Numbered from the stretch's first letter, positions 1 through 13,654 are shown. The stretch: 64,000 nucleotides of DNA from Breviolum minutum Mf 1.05b.01 (GCA_000507305.1 DF239534.1:63630-127629), one strand, 5' to 3'. Notes: generated from the sequence alone by a model not told the origin. Numbers and translations are program-made.

Positions 1-209
1 TGGGATTTTGTAGGAGTCTGGGATTCGAAAAAACCGCTCCAGAAGGCTCGGTAAAACACATGAGCGACCCTACTAATCGCTCCCCCTGGCTATCATATGA
101 TGGCGGGTCAACCTGACCCTTTGTAACGAACACCCCCCACCCCCACCAGAAATAAGGGTTTAATAGCCGGCCTTAGGGGAAACCAATGGCTAATAAACCC
201 AAAAAAAAT

Positions 210-464
210 AGGTTGACTAGCCGTAAACATGTGGCGATCCAGCTGGATAATACCAACTAGTTGGTGATTTCAACCCCTTTGAAAAATATTAGCCAAAATG
301 GGAATCTTCCCCAAGGTTCGGGGTGAAAATAAAAAATATTTGAAACCACCACCTAGTAAATTTACCGTTTGTAGGCACAGTGTAGGAAATCCAAACAAAA
401 ATTAGGGGTAGGGGTAGGTTGACTAGCCCTAAACATGTGGTGATCCAGCTGGATGATATACCAA
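210..464. repeat. Direct repeat around family A copy 1
   Basis: aggttgactagcc-taaacatgtgg-gatccagctggat occurs at 210-256 and 416-464 with four or five differences. The MITE lies between the copies. Confidence 0.75.
257..356. mobile_element. MITE-like element, family A, copy 1
   Basis: 100 bp with ends ctagttggtgatttcaa and ttgaaaccaccacctag, which are near-perfect inverted repeats, and the core gtcaaaatgggaatcttcccc typical of the family. It is bracketed by a ~48-bp direct repeat (210-256; 416-464). Confidence 0.8.
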
Positions 465-818
465 TCTCCTGATTGCCCCCAAGTAACTCGGACCGAGACA
501 TAGCCAGCCCAACCGCTCAGAAAAATCGCGCCCACGAAGCCGATCTGCCTGCAGGATGAACCACCACGAAACCCATGGAAACAGGTGGTGCACCCCCACG
601 AAAATTATATATAGATACCCAACATAGCCATATATTTGAAAGGAGACACATGTTGAAAACCATCATTTTGGGTAACATATGTTAAATTTCTAGGGTGATA
701 ATTAACTTCACATCGCTTCTCAAAGTCTTGATTGTACAAATCTCTCTCCGTATCATGGATTGGTTGGAACAACATCCCCACCAAAGAATTTCAGCCCCAA
801 AGTTGCTAACAAATTGTG

Positions 819-1379
819 CTAGTGAGAAACCTGGCGGTTAAAATTACCTGAGTTGTGAACCGCACAGCTGCAAAAATGCAACTGCTGATTGGTCAAGATA
901 TTCCAACACTCCTCTGGAAGATTTGGATGATTTTCTTTTTCGATCTTTGCTGGCATGTTACCCTCATCCCAAAATCTTCCAAAAATCGAGCCCTTGAAGA
1001 TTTGGATGTTTTTCCTTGTTTTTCCAATGTTTGTTTGCATGTTCCGGAAATTCTCAATTCCATGACATGGTTCAAACAGCTCTTCCAATTCTTCCATTGG
1101 CCATTTTTGTCCAAACAAAAAACACACAAACTTCCTTAGACCAAGGTGCTGTAAGACTTGTAGCTGAGCCCTCTGTCCATGTTGCGCAGCAAGCACTTCT
1201 ACACGTTCAGCGAAGCGGAGGACATTCAAACGTCCCAAAGCCAAGAAATGCTCCAAGACATGGGCTGCATAGCCAGGCCAAGGTGGTCCATCCATCGGGA
1301 GCGGAAAGGCCAATGAAATTGATTCGTTTTTTTTGTTTTTACGGTCGAGCTGTATTGGGCGAGTTATGCAACAGTGCAT
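819..1379 (-). CDS. 186-codon ORF, probably part of a minus-strand gene
   Basis: Longest non-repeat ORF in the first 24 kb. The convincing part is 1295-1142: from ATG at 1295 it reads MDGPPWPGYAAHVLEHFLAL, VLRFAERVEVLAAQHGQRA and LQVLQHL, then meets gtctaa. The frame stays open to a stop at 819 with text such as WPMEELEELFEPCHG. An acceptor at 1347 (caatacag) could precede it in the same frame. An upstream exon may lie at 1541-1592 with a perfect gtaagt donor. No family recognised. Confidence 0.45.
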   Translation of the reverse strand: MHCCITRPIQLDRKNKKNESISLAFPLPMDGPPWPGYAAHVLEHFLALGRLNVLRFAERVEVLAAQHGQRAQLQVLQHLGLRKFVCFLFGQKWPMEELEELFEPCHGIENFRNMQTNIGKTRKNIQIFKGSIFGRFWDEGNMPAKIEKENHPNLPEECWNILTNQQLHFCSCAVHNSGNFNRQVSH

Positions 1380-1540
1380 ATAGTTGTTGAATATGGGAAG
1401 CTAGATTCTATGAAGTATTGTTGTTGTTTTTTTTACCGGTTCTGAAATATATATGTATGGTTGTTGTGTGAACCAAAGACCGTAATTTCCCAAAAAACAC
1501 CATGAAACACCCGGTTTTGTCAAAAATGAGTCCAACTTAC

Positions 1541-1592
1541 CAGCTGCAGTGTCCCTCTTCGGTCGTTGCTCGGATGATTTCTCCGGCAACGA
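1541..1592 (-). CDS. Candidate small exon with consensus donor
   Basis: Acceptor aaagatag, donor gtaagt. The three frames are all open; one reads VVAGEIIRATTEEGHCS. It lies upstream of the 819-1379 ORF on the same strand. Confidence 0.3.
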
Positions 1593-2079
1593 CCTATCTT
1601 TGAGCAAGTGGCGGTGCGAAGTCAACAGCCAATTTTAGTATCCAAACAATGCAATCATTCAGAGCAGATCACTCATCGTTACCATAAATCATGCATTGAT
1701 CCTCACAAGATGGGCAATTGAATGACACTTGATGATAAATGATACGACCTGGGCACCCAGGATTATCACAAGGGGCTGAAAAAATGCATAGTTTCTTTCT
1801 TAAAAAAGGGTGGTATAATTCACCATATCAACATAAGCCAAGCAGCTTGATTTATCCTCAAAAATCTCAACCAAACCTAGCAACATGTTTTTTCTATGGA
1901 GATGTTCCTTCATGCAATGTCAACCCCCAGTGTGCTGTCTATTTAGAAGGAGCCCACCCCACACAGTTTTTTTAAACTGCCACATGACATCACTTTCTGT
2001 CATGATATTTCTAAACCAAGAAGAAACAAATACATGTTTTTTGTTGACAATTACAAAGGGTAGAAACTAACATACTCTT

Positions 2080-2187
2080 TATGGAAGAAATCCTGCAGGA
2101 GTCGATATGGTAAATATCCCATTATTCATAGGATTCTTTTTTAATTTTTGCATGCCAGGTGGTGCAGGATTTCTTCCATCAACAGTA
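2080..2187. mobile_element. Family D element
   Basis: tatggaagaaatcctgcagg paired with tgcaggatttcttccatcaa, ending in acagta. Confidence 0.6.
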
Positions 2188-3443
2188 TATAGCTCCTAAA
2201 ATAATTGATGGTTGGAAGACAAACCTTCCTTTTGGGGTTCGGCTTATTTGCAGGTGCGAGCTGTGAGTCTTAGGAGGGGTAAATCACTGACTCTCACAAT
2301 GTCTTGAATTGATGATATCCTCATGATGTAACGTGCACATGAATTTACATATTCCGGTGGATGTACACTTTGAAAACAAAAAGGAAAAGGATACAATTGC
2401 ATGGATGAGAACACGCACAATATATCCACATCAATTTTCCATAGAATTTGAAGCATTTGGCATTGATCTCCATCTCTTTCCATGTATAATCAGGCCCCTC
2501 TCTCTCAAAAATCTCATCATACAGGGGGAGTGAATAGTCTCATATAGTCATCCATGTTCATCCAGTTTCCCCCAAGCTCCAGGTGGAACTGTTGGGAGGT
2601 GTCGTCATAATCCCTCCTCCCCACCAGGCCCACAGAACCTGTAAGTCAACAGCTGCATGAAGGCGGCTGTATTTGCTCTTAGGATCATCAAATTCACCTG
2701 TTTAAAGTGGAGAGGTGAAGGGAACAGGTGAACAGCCAAGGGCAAAAGTAGGGTATGAGTTGTATGACAGGGGTCAAATTTCATCATTTTATATATAATC
2801 CTAAAGTATATACATGAACACGGAACGACATATATGCCTTGACAAGTGGATATGGACCAACATTTCAACTTTTTCCCGAATTCCAAGGAAACTTACAAAA
2901 AGAGCAAAAAAAAACAAAAATATACAAAGCTGCGGTAATTCTTTTGGAGATCATTTCAAATCAGGATGATTTTCAAAACACTGATAGGTTGAAGGACAGA
3001 AAATATCAGGGCATTTCTACCCCGCTTCTTTGGTGAAAATTTGTCAGTGAAAAGTTGGCGATTCTGGGAGACCCCAAATGGCAACGTGGTTCACGTGGTT
3101 TTCACAAACCGGGAATGAAGGAAAAGGGTGCTGCATATATGTTGCATATGTAAATACTAGTATCCGTTTCTAGCATTTTGCATGTGAGAGCAGAATTTCT
3201 GTAAAACGCAAGATATCAAGATCATATATCATATGAGCTTGGGCTAAGCAAAAGGATGTGTTGATCACAAGATATCAGGTCAACAACCACACCTTCCCAG
3301 TTTTTTTGTTGCCAACAAATTGCATAGCCGTCAAGTTTCCTGTATTCTTACCATATATGTCCAACCACAAACGAATAAACCCTTCGCTAAACTAACATGG
3401 CCATGAAAATCATGAAACTTAGAGGATGTTCCATCCTGCTTTG

Positions 3444-3550
3444 TTACCCTGGAAGATTAACATGGAACCTACAAATCACCAAGTTAAGAAGGAAAATGAT
3501 CTTCCAAACCTCCATGAGGACATGTTGCATGTTAATCTTCAAGGGTGTAA
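3444..3550. mobile_element. Family B hairpin element
   Basis: taccctggaagattaacatg paired with catgttaatcttcaagggtg at the other end. Confidence 0.65.
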
Positions 3551-4699
3551 TCCAAGCTAAATGCCATCCCGACACCTCCTATCAACCCTCCCCAAACTCG
3601 TGCCGAGTGACGGATCTTCCACTGCATGATCGGCACCAACAACCATGCCAGGACACCCTCAGTGGTGGAGGTAAATTTCAGTGGGGGGTCAATGTCAGGG
3701 AATATGGGTTATGATCCCCAAGAATCCCTAGACAACACAATAAATACCATAGGTATACTGTATACTGTTAGGGGGTACACCCAATTGTCCCTTGACAATG
3801 GTTTTTTCAAACCAAGTTTCCAGAAATAGGTAAAATCCATGACAACTACAACTCTATTTGACACCTGTGTTTAAAAAAGAAACTATGAAAAAAAACTGAT
3901 AGGTATATAGTATATAGCTTCAATTAATGGTAAAGAGAGGAAGCTATGTACATATCACTTTCCCAAAACTATCGAAGACATATTGGCAATATGGAATATT
4001 TACCTTCATGGATCTCATAGAATTGAGCCATTCATGTAGATAAAGATTCCAGTCCCATGGAGCATCTGGGAAAGGTGGGATGATGCAACCTTGTTGTTTT
4101 ACAATATATATTCATGCTACCATATGTTTGGGAACATCATATCATAGCAAACCAAACCCCTCCAAATTACCATACTGATTTGATGGCATTTTGCATCTGC
4201 CCGTGACAGTGACATGATCCTTAGTGCAACATTTTGTCAGAACTTTAAAGGGTGAGCAACGGCAGGAGTGTTCCATTGGATCCCTCCAGTAAGTAACTAC
4301 CAACTGTCAACCCACCATATCTTGGGCAAGCTGGAACATGAGCAAAGAAGAAACACATCTGTATACACAGAACGAGGCATGGTATCACCCTTGAAATCTC
4401 ATCATCATTTTACCCCAAAAATCATTTGAAGTCTCATTTAACAACATACTTTTTAACATGTCCACTGGACACATGCCCGGAATAATTAAGTTGTTAAAAG
4501 CAGAAAAAATCAGCCAACTGAATACCATTAGTTAGAAGACTACCGACCACATCTCTTCACTCACTGCTCATAGGAAAGGATGACGCATTTTCGAAAAGGT
4601 GACGAATCAACACTCCCAGGACCAGCTCCCCTATGCCGACAAGATGCATAAATCGAATATCCTTAGGATTCGCTAACGGAAAGCAATGTCATATCAAGC

Positions 4700-4820
4700 T
4701 ACTGTTGATGGCTGAAATCCCATTCCCAACCACCTGGGATGTAGGCTAAAACCTTAGTGTAATAATGAAGTAAACTGCCAGGTCCTCAACTGATGCAGGA
4801 TTTCTGAACCATCAACCGTA
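4700..4820. mobile_element. Family D element
   Basis: tactgttgatggctgaaatcc and ggatttctgaaccatcaaccgta ends; core with aaaaccttagtgtaataatg. Confidence 0.65.
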
Positions 4821-5339
4821 TTAGGCATCGCCAAAAAAAGAAAGTGAACAAAATGGGAAGCTTCTTTACATTTTGGTAGGTCAGCGTTTGGGAGTGTTCA
4901 GACGCCTTCCGTCTTCAGAATCTATGTATTTGGTTCTCTTAGTGGAACTCGGATCATTGGGGGATATTGGCGGGACCAATGTCCACATCTAGTGAGTTTG
5001 GTATGTCTCCTCATGCATCTTTCCGTGCATGGCCCTTCTTCACTTTACGTCCGGCTGTATCAGCTATCCAGAAAATCTGGCCAAGATTGTCAAACTGGAT
5101 CTTGATGACCAACAAACCTATGGAAAAAAAAACAAACAGCTTTCAAGATCTCTGACGTGATTTAGTTTGCACTGCTGAAACTAAAAACTATGAACAAAAT
5201 TCATAGATATGCATAGATCCTTAGCTTCAAAAGAGAACAAAAACGAGTCTCTTTTGGAAGGTCTTCCCCATCTTCTCCATGTTTTTCCGCTTTGAACATT
5301 CCAACTCTGTGAACGAAACCCATCAAACGAGCCGTGCCA

Positions 5340-5399
5340 AGCATCCAACGAAGCCGCGCCACTTCTCTGTTTCGGTATCATCCATGTCATGCTGGGAAA
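5340..5399 (-). CDS. Candidate exon
   Basis: Minus-strand acceptor gcgatttcccag, then HDMDDTETEKWRGFVGCLAR, then a possible GC donor. It is a GC-richer island than its surroundings. A 74-codon ORF in another frame overlaps it (5405-5181). Confidence 0.3.
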
Positions 5400-7605
5400 T
5401 CGCAATCAAGAAACGTTTGATCATCTCGAAGCAAAACCTCAAAAAATCGCAACATCTGATGTTCAAGTAACAAATAGAGTTTATAAAAGATAATATGTTG
5501 CAACAAATGACAGAAACTCATTTGAACAAAAACAACAAATTTCCAGAAGATTTCAAATATTTAAATGCTGAATTTTCAAATTGCCAAGCAAAATCCAAGG
5601 TTTTGAAGCTGAACCACCAGATATATATCTATCTAAAATAATGCCGCCGTTTGTTTTTGGATGGACCGCAAATCTCCCAAAAAAAAACTGTTTTTGTAGG
5701 TATCGATACCTTTTACCTTTTCAGGTACTAGTACTATTACCTGGGAAAGGCTGTAACCTCCAAGCATTACTATATTTTGCAGGTTCCATTAAACTTCAAG
5801 GACACTTTGGGAGCTATCATAATTTGCGCCAATGGAATTGTCATTTTGTTCCTACACCCACGTTACAGCTGAGGGTGATGACAGTAGGGATGAAGTGTAC
5901 CCGCTTGACAAGGGGAAGCTTCATTGCTTGTGGTTTGAACCTGTGTAGCTAAACAAGCGCGACATAAATCCAGAAACTGCAATGAAGCAATGAATCTGGC
6001 TGAATCAAGATAAATTCACAGTGTTTAGGTCAATTTTCATATTTTCAAGCGATTTTCTAAAATTGGACGTTGCGAACATCGCGACAATATTGGTTGACGT
6101 CGATGTGTTTTCCGAAGCTAGATGTTGCTGGCCCTCAGTACATGTTCATGGCTAGCACTAGCAAAGCTCATTTAACGCATTCTCGACTGAGCAGGACAGA
6201 GCTCTCATTTCTCCCGCTTTACTTGTCCTGCAAATTATGGTACCATGATTGCACTTCCCGGAACTAGACATTTTCTAGCTGAGCGTGTCATGTGAACAAT
6301 TTCCAACCATTAAATATATATGAAAGGAGATTGAGCCCAAGGCCCGTTTAAGCTTCAAAATTGTCACCAAAAATGCTAAATTGGAGTACGCTTAAGGGAA
6401 CAATCGAGCCTGGATCATTTTGAAACGGATGGTAGAAAACAGCTAGCGGCTAGATTGCCTAAATGTTCTGGGGTGCTTTCGATCCATCTCAGCAACCAAG
6501 TAACTGTGGTCACTTCGAGGTTCTCAACATCACAAGTTGTACAAAGGTCATAATTTGGGTTTACGTCGGCTAATTCGGGTATACCATGAAAAAACAACAT
6601 ATCAACATGGGTATTTTGTTCATAAATCTACGGGATTATACTACCCGGTGATGTGGGAGTTATGGTAAAACAAAACAATACAGTATCCCTATCAACCAAC
6701 CAGTCTAATGGGACGTGTTTTTTTTTTGGGTTCTGATCGTAAAAATTCTGCGCTGCATCGTTAGGCGAAGCAGTAATGGCCAGTGGGAAAATTCAAACAT
6801 ACCTGAAGCATCCTGAAGCAACGTCAACAGCAACGTTTTGGGCCTTCGGCGCCCGCAACAAAACAAATGGTGAAAAGGTAATGACACTCTCATTTACAGC
6901 TGAGCAACGATGACAGCATCCATGCATAAATAGTACTTAAGCATCTAGTGGTAAACATCTGCATGACACTCTCCTCGCCAAAGTGTGCTTTCGGCCACGG
7001 CAATTCCGTGGCGCAAGAGTTCAATTGAACATGTTGGCCCATGGCTCATGTAAAGGGAACATTGTTTTCTAAGGGTGTGTTGGGATAGGTGACGGTGCCA
7101 ATCCTTTTGTTTTTGGACGGTCCTCTCCTCCCAACCAAAATAAGTCTAAAAGGTAATACGGAACCTGAACATGTTCCATTGGAAAAACACAAATCTTCTT
7201 CCAAAGCTTCTCACTTTGAGGACTCTTTGCTTGTTTTTAAAGGGGAGTTTCGTTTAAGGTTATCAGTTATCAGAATCTATCTTCAGTTGGTTGAGAATCC
7301 GCGCATCTGGCCACATGAGACTGCACCCCATTCATACATATCCTAAGTACATAGTCACACGCACAAACATGTATGGAATATGTATGCACATATATAGCTT
7401 ATATAACTATATAATCATGCATATGTATATATACCTACATTTGCTATAAAGTGATTCCAAATGTACAGTAGGTGTCAATATTCCATACATGGAGCATCGG
7501 GGATATTTGACAGTCAATAGTTAATGGCAATACGTGTTTTTCATTGTTTGCAAATATAAATAAATATATATATATATAAATAAACAAATATCATGTGTAA
7601 AAACT

Positions 7606-7718
7606 AAGCACACTCTCTAAACATAGCACCTGAACAAATTGGCATCCCAAAAGTTTTACAACATCTTATAATCATCAATTTTCAGGTGCTTTTGCTGTTA
7701 GTTTCAGAGAGGGTAGTT
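7606..7718. mobile_element. Family B element
   Basis: cacactctctaaacatagcacctga ... tcaggtgcttttgctgttagtttcagagagggta, with ccatcaattttcag-like core. Confidence 0.65.
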
Positions 7719-8137
7719 CAATTCCAAAACCTTGAAAGCTTGAAGGAACCGTTTTTTTTTGGTCCCTCCACCACCCCTGGCCAAAACTCGGTTTTGCAGC
7801 AACAAGTTTCCGCCTGAGGTTCTATAGGTACGTGAAATAAATACAGATTTCAACGGTTAACGTTGGTTTTGATGTTGAAATAGGACTGCACATAACGTAG
7901 TTAACTAGACATGGATGGACCATGAAAAACTGTTTTGTTTCAAGAAGTTTGGGTGCAATTTGTTTGGGTTTGAAGTAAAGTACCTTTTTGAGAAGGTGCA
8001 GTAAATGGTGATATGATATCATATTGCTCTAATCTTTAACATTTGTGGCAAGGAATTGGCATTATTGACAACTCCCAAAGCTGCATGCTTTGAAGAAAGC
8101 AAAAGGAGAAACCGATGCAAGCATCGTGCTATCTTTA

Positions 8138-8235
8138 CTAGTTGGTGGTTTCAACCCCTTTGAAAAATATTGGTCAAAATGGGAATCTTCCCCAAATAGG
8201 GATGAAAATCAAAAATATGTGAAACCACCACCTAG
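8138..8235. mobile_element. Family A copy 2
   Basis: Full-length, 98 bp, ctagttggtggtttcaacc to accaccacctag. Confidence 0.8.
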
Positions 8236-8730
8236 TTTACATTTTTTACGTCATATGAATTCCCATGATTCATAGGTTAGTAAACGACAAATTCCCTGCC
8301 CCAATGAAAGAAGGAGCTGCTCCCCAAACAGCCGCGGAGATGATCATTGGCAAAAATCAGGTTTTCACTCATTTTGCCAAAAAGGAACTTCAGGGAAAAT
8401 GCTTACATTGACATCTCACCTGGAAATGATGCACCCCTTAAAATGTTCAAAGACTTCAAAATCTTACAAGTTTCAGGAATGATCAAGATGGAAAATGCAC
8501 ATGATTCATATCAAATAAATAACCCCTATTTTGTCGCAAAAAGATGTCTTCCAAATTTGATATATATTCAACGACGATTCTCTTCGTGGAAGTTTTCAGT
8601 TGTCCACCCGTCCTGTGCTCTCAACCTCTTGAGATCTCGATTTCGCATTGCCTGAAATTCGGGACATCGAACATCCCAGAAAAATCCCAGGTGTCGCCAT
8701 GGGAGGTTGGAAGGGTTCAGTTTTCGCACT

Positions 8731-8848
8731 GTCCTCCCTGAAACTAACCGTTTTACCACCTTAAAAAAAAACTCTGGAATCTCGGAGATTCTGAACTTGA
8801 AAACCACCATATTTTTTTGGGGGGAGCTGTTAGTTTCACGGAGGTTTC
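8731..8848. mobile_element. Family B element
   Basis: gtcctccctgaaactaaccg and agctgttagtttcacggagg ends; core diverged, with a nested small palindrome around 8778-8790. Confidence 0.6.
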
Positions 8849-9165
8849 ATGCAATATTAAAAACAGATTATACAATCCTGGAACTCCAAACAAACAGCTT
8901 CTAATGGTTGTAGGAAATTGGATGATTCAAAGTCTTGACATAGGAAAGGGTTGTTTAATCATGGAAGTGAAAAATGGGTCCCTCCAATAGGAGTTGTCTT
9001 TCAAACACAGCCATTTTCATGTTTATGGGAGAGAGAGTATTACGAATGTCTAGACAAATTGTATGCTCTTGGTGTTTTCCGGACGAGATTTCATGTGCTG
9101 ATTTTTTCCCTTCACCAACCTGAACTGTGAGATTATTTTGGCCGTTCAGCTGTTACCATAATAAA

Positions 9166-9280
9166 CTAGTTGGTGGTTGAACCAACCCATTTGAAAATAT
9201 ATGCTCAAATTGGATCAGTTCCCGACAAATCGGGGTGAACATATAAAATATATAAAATAATTGAGTTGCCCACCAACCAG
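9166..9280. mobile_element. Family A copy 3 (diverged)
   Basis: Starts ctagttggtggttgaacca and ends with the diverged cccaccaaccag. Core shares the tcggggtgaa block. Confidence 0.6.
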
Positions 9281-9626
9281 TAAATTTACAAAAATCTGCC
9301 AGTCTTGTGATGTAATTCTGCAAGGTCCGATCACGTCTGAAGGGTCCATCCTGCCCGTTCTGCATGCCTTGTTCAGAAGCTGTAAGCTGGTAATGAACAC
9401 AAGGTGGTCCTACGAAACACATTGTTTGAAGGTTTTTTGCAGGGCTGGTGAACATGCAAGCTGCGAAAACCGGGATAGAACAGCTTCAAACAAATACATG
9501 AACTTTAGGTACAATCTAAAAAAGAAACCATTAGTCTTCCAGTTCCAAGCACCCAATTTCAAGTGTAATTAATGTGTTTTAGTTTCGTAGATAAAGGTAT
9601 CGAATTGACAACTGATGAACATTTCA

Positions 9627-9735
9627 TACCCTCCCGAAGTTTAACATAGCCCCTGAAAAGTTACCTTCCCAATAGGAAAAAAGTCTTCCAACCATCAATT
9701 TTTCAGGGGCTATCTTAAACTTCCAGGGGGTATTG
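9627..9735. mobile_element. Family B element
   Basis: accctcccgaagtttaacatagcccctga paired with tcaggggctatcttaaacttccagggggt. Confidence 0.75.
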
Positions 9736-9789
9736 CTTTAGTTTCTGGCCAAAGTAAAACAAAACAACTTATAGGAACAGTTTGGTCCT

Positions 9790-9935
9790 CAACCTCGTCT
9801 TGCGTCTGTTCCAGTGCTTCACGATGCACCTGGCATCCAAAGACCACCCCAAAAATCATTCAAGCCGAGCCGGAAATGTCCACCGACAGAACTCGGAAAT
9901 GTGACCTATCGTTGACAGTATGGGTGGCACGCCTA
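9790..9935 (+). CDS. Possible exon-like island
   Basis: A short stretch of raised GC between two inverted-repeat elements. One frame reads VLHDAPGIQRPPQKSFKPSR to a stop near 9918; another is open longer. No clear donor. Confidence 0.2.
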
Positions 9936-9958
9936 CCTTCCCTTCTGTTTAACAGATT

Positions 9959-10056
9959 CTAGTTGGTGGTTTCAACCCACTTGAAAAATATTAGTCAAAA
10001 TGGGAATCTTCCCCAGGTAGGGGTGGAAATAAAAAATATTTGAAACCACCACCTAG
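9959..10056. mobile_element. Family A copy 4
   Basis: Full-length, 98 bp, very close to copy 2. Confidence 0.8.
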
Positions 10057-10785
10057 AAATCCATGGGGGTCTCCTTATTTGGATTGACAAACTCCAGGTG
10101 CTTCTATAGCCGTGAAATTTTGACAAACCTCGGTTGGAGGTCACGGATTCGCCAGCCCCCAGTGGGTCAATATCACCTCGGAAGCCCCCGAAATTTATGG
10201 GGGAAAAACTGGTGGCATCAGTTTTCTCCCATCAAAACTCAAAACTGCCTTAGAATTTGGGTCTTAGAGGATCAATGGGATGGCTGAAAAACATGACTTA
10301 GACTGTGATAGTGGCAGGTGGCATATAAGGGTGATTAGCTCTTGATGATATCTTTTCATCAAATAAAAATCATTGGCTTTCTATCAAAAAATTCAACAAA
10401 ACAAAAAAAATGCTATGAAAAACCAAGTCAGCAACACTTTTAGAATTTTTGGTGGATTGCAACGTTCAACCCCCACAAGAAGTGTCAACCGAAAGGGTTT
10501 AGAACTTCAGGTTTTTTGATCATCAGGGGAGAGTTGGATGTACCCCCCGCCATCGTACCCCTATTGGCTAATCCCTATATTTATTTTATAACCCCTAAAT
10601 TGTGTGTATTTCTGGGTTTTTTCATCCCCAAGAACTATCCCTTGAATGTGCCATGTGTGCATCATGTGCATCATGTGCCAGGCAGCCTGCCAGGCCTCAA
10701 TATCAGAACTCTTTGCTCCGATGAGTTTTTGTCTCACTTCCTTAGGAATCGGTGTTGGTACGCACAGCTGATGATTGAAATCCAC

Positions 10786-10903
10786 CCCTGGGATACCAAA
10801 AACCCTGGGAACTAACATATCCCCTACTGTTTCCGGCACTTTTGAGTCGATGATTTTCCTTTTCGCCAGGTGGGATATGTTAGTTCCCTGGGGGGTACCA
10901 AAA
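10786..10903. mobile_element. Family B element
   Basis: ccctgggaactaacatatcc and ggatatgttagttccctggg form long, nearly perfect inverted ends. Note the tight spacer. Confidence 0.75.
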
Positions 10904-12175
10904 ACCATACAAGACTCATATCATTTTGAGACAAACTTTCGTCAGAACCCATCAAATGACGTTTGTGCAGGAATATTTTCAAGGACCCAAGGAGGCATGA
11001 TGTTTGTTTCGACTTCAAAATTGATCAAACAATTTGTCTGAAAGTAGATTCCTGGTTTGGGTCCCAGTTGGAATACATTGTCCAAGATTCTCTTAGGAAT
11101 TCTGGGGATTCTTGATGATTCTTGCCACCCCTAGAGTTCCAAAACCACTGGGATTTGAAAAAAAAAACACGAGACAACTAGGACTAGGATGTCAAGGGTG
11201 TTCAATTATGATTGTTTCTTCATAGCAGCAATCATTATATATCTTTATGCTTTCCTTTTTAGGAAAACAATCCCACACGGCTTCTGATTTATTTTGTTCT
11301 GAAGACTCCACCTTTCTTGAAGATATCTTGGATATCTTGGAGCTGTCCTGGCCCGTCAACTACACTTTGCGGACTGTGCACGGAAGGGGACCCTACTAAG
11401 AGACTGTTTACATGTGGCGTGTCTCAAAATGAGGGGAACCCCTTTGTAATATTGTCCCCTGGTTCATTTCTACTAATATATATATAGAGATAAATAAAAG
11501 AATATATGTATATATATATATCAAACGCCTCCTTATGATTTGTTCACCTTTCATAGATTTCATAGGGTCCTCAAAACTGTTTGATGACCACAGCCTTTTC
11601 CATCCTCCCAGTCACCAAGCTTTTTCACCAAGCTGCCTTCGGATTCACCTGTTAAGAGCGACGACATCCATATATATATTTCACGCATCGTAATGTAACA
11701 CGCAACTATATATCTCGTCATATATATATATATGCAGAATCCATCAGAATATAAATGGTTATATTTTTCTTACAGTAATCATATTCAAAAAGATATAATA
11801 AAATTGGAGCCAAAAAAAACAGCATGAATATGACTCTGGGAGACATATTCAAGTTGCTACTCCTAGGGCATAGGGTGAGTCTCGCAGGATGCAGCAACAT
11901 TGAGGCTATGCAAATTGCAAGCCAGGAAAACCTAGCAAAAGGAAATGGAGAAATACATTATCAACGAAGCACCAATTTCTTGGTTCCATATGTTATTTTT
12001 CGGGGGTGTATGGACTAACTGACTAACTAATGACTACTGTGCATGTCTTACTTATGATTATCAGAGTCCCTCAATCCATCAACCATGTCCATCTTATTTT
12101 CAACAGCAAATTCTTTGAAACATCCCTCATTTTTGAGAAAAACACCCCACCCCCCCCCCCCACCCAACCCAAAAA

Positions 12176-12187
12176 AAAAAAACAAAC

Positions 12188-12220
<33 letters not shown>

Positions 12221-12239
12221 NCAACAACAACAACAACAC
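12176..12239. repeat. (CAA)n microsatellite with an N
   Basis: CAA repeats after a C run and an A run. The single N at 12221 marks an unresolved base, so the copy number is not reliable. Confidence 0.95.
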
Positions 12240-12815
12240 ATCCATTCCTATCTCTCGCAATCAAATGAACATAAATGGACCACCCAACCATACTAACCGC
12301 ACACCCGTAACCACGGCACCTTGAGAACCTTCAGGATACGGGTTTCAATCTCTAATTTCTCCTTGTAGGCCCTGTCCTCCAAAGATCCGTGGGGTGGTGG
12401 GTGGTGGGGCGTTGCTGGGTAGGTAGGTCGGGTAGGTAGTTTTTTCTTTTTTTGTGCTTGGGCTGTGGGCATGACAGGTGAAAAATAATGAGAAAAATCA
12501 TGAAAAAACCTTGGTGATGACATTCACCGGAAGTCATTGAAAGTATAGAAGTTGGTTGATCTCTTCCAAAATGTTGGATTCCAAACAGGGAACCTACAGC
12601 TGCAGCAAAACACATGGTGATGTTGCAACGGTTTGTTTTTGTGTTTCCCCATCTTTCGGCTGGTAATTACATCTTTATATCCACTCATCCCACCAGTCGG
12701 CAAGAATATCTGACGGAATTTGATGCTGCGAGCCCTCGTTGTAACCATTCAAACCCTTCTTTTTTTGGGGGGGGGCTCCCCTGCAATTTGTCAATGAAAT
12801 TGTAAGACCTTGATG

Positions 12816-12916
12816 TACTCCCTGGAAGTTTAATAGCTCGCCCCTGAAAATGTACCATCCCAAAAGGAAAGCCTTCTCTTCCAACCATCATTCTTCAGGG
12901 GCTATTTTAAACTTCC
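12816..12916. mobile_element. Family B element
   Basis: actccctggaagtttaatag start and ttcaggggctattttaaacttcc end, core cttccaaccatca. Confidence 0.7.
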
Positions 12917-13654
12917 GAGTTGTAATCAATCTCATGGTCATGTTGAATGTTACATTGTTAAGGGAGAGTGCTAAACACAGCAAGTTCCGAAGGGGTCAGT
13001 AGAGTCAGTACACTATATGGTTGAAACATCATGAAAGATCTAGATATCATAAACATACAATCCAAATCCCAACCGATTCAATTTCTGATATCTATATCAT
13101 ATAACCCTTTCGCCAAAAAAAAACATTTTCAGGCATTTTCTATATGCCATCGATCTCCCTGAACCCAAAAAACGCCCCTTTTCGCCCCGTTGTCGCCTTT
13201 GCAGTCTTTTCTCGTTTCAAGGAGGCCGGTTGTCCAACATGATAAGACATCGCGTCAGGTCTGGTCCTGACCCTCGGGGAGGTTTCTCAGAAGCGACGAA
13301 GTCGTCAAGTTTTTTACGCAGCTTATGTGTATATATATATATATACAAATCCCCGCGTTAAAAAAAAGGGGGGGACGCAAACTCAAACCGACGGATGTAT
13401 ATATAAATATATATATATATTAAACTGGTTTTCATTGATAAATTGGTGCTGCAACAAAAAATAGTATACAGGTTTGATGATTGCAATATGGGAGATGCGT
13501 TTCCGAAACTTTCAAATACTTTTAATTCATGTACTTTTCACTTGGACACAATCCAGAAACGTCAGACTTAAAATCCCATAATGTAACATGACTTAACCCC
13601 ATAACCAACCAAATACAAAAAAAAATATCATTAGATCTATAAGCCATATTTGCA

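Larger units (their letters stand above)
1640..8137. other. Gene-poor stretch
   Basis: Apart from the elements and candidate exon listed, I see only AT-leaning sequence with short chance ORFs. Confidence 0.6.
10904..13650. other. Gene-poor stretch
   Basis: TA tracts, homopolymers, a microsatellite and one family B element; no exon I can support. Confidence 0.6.
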
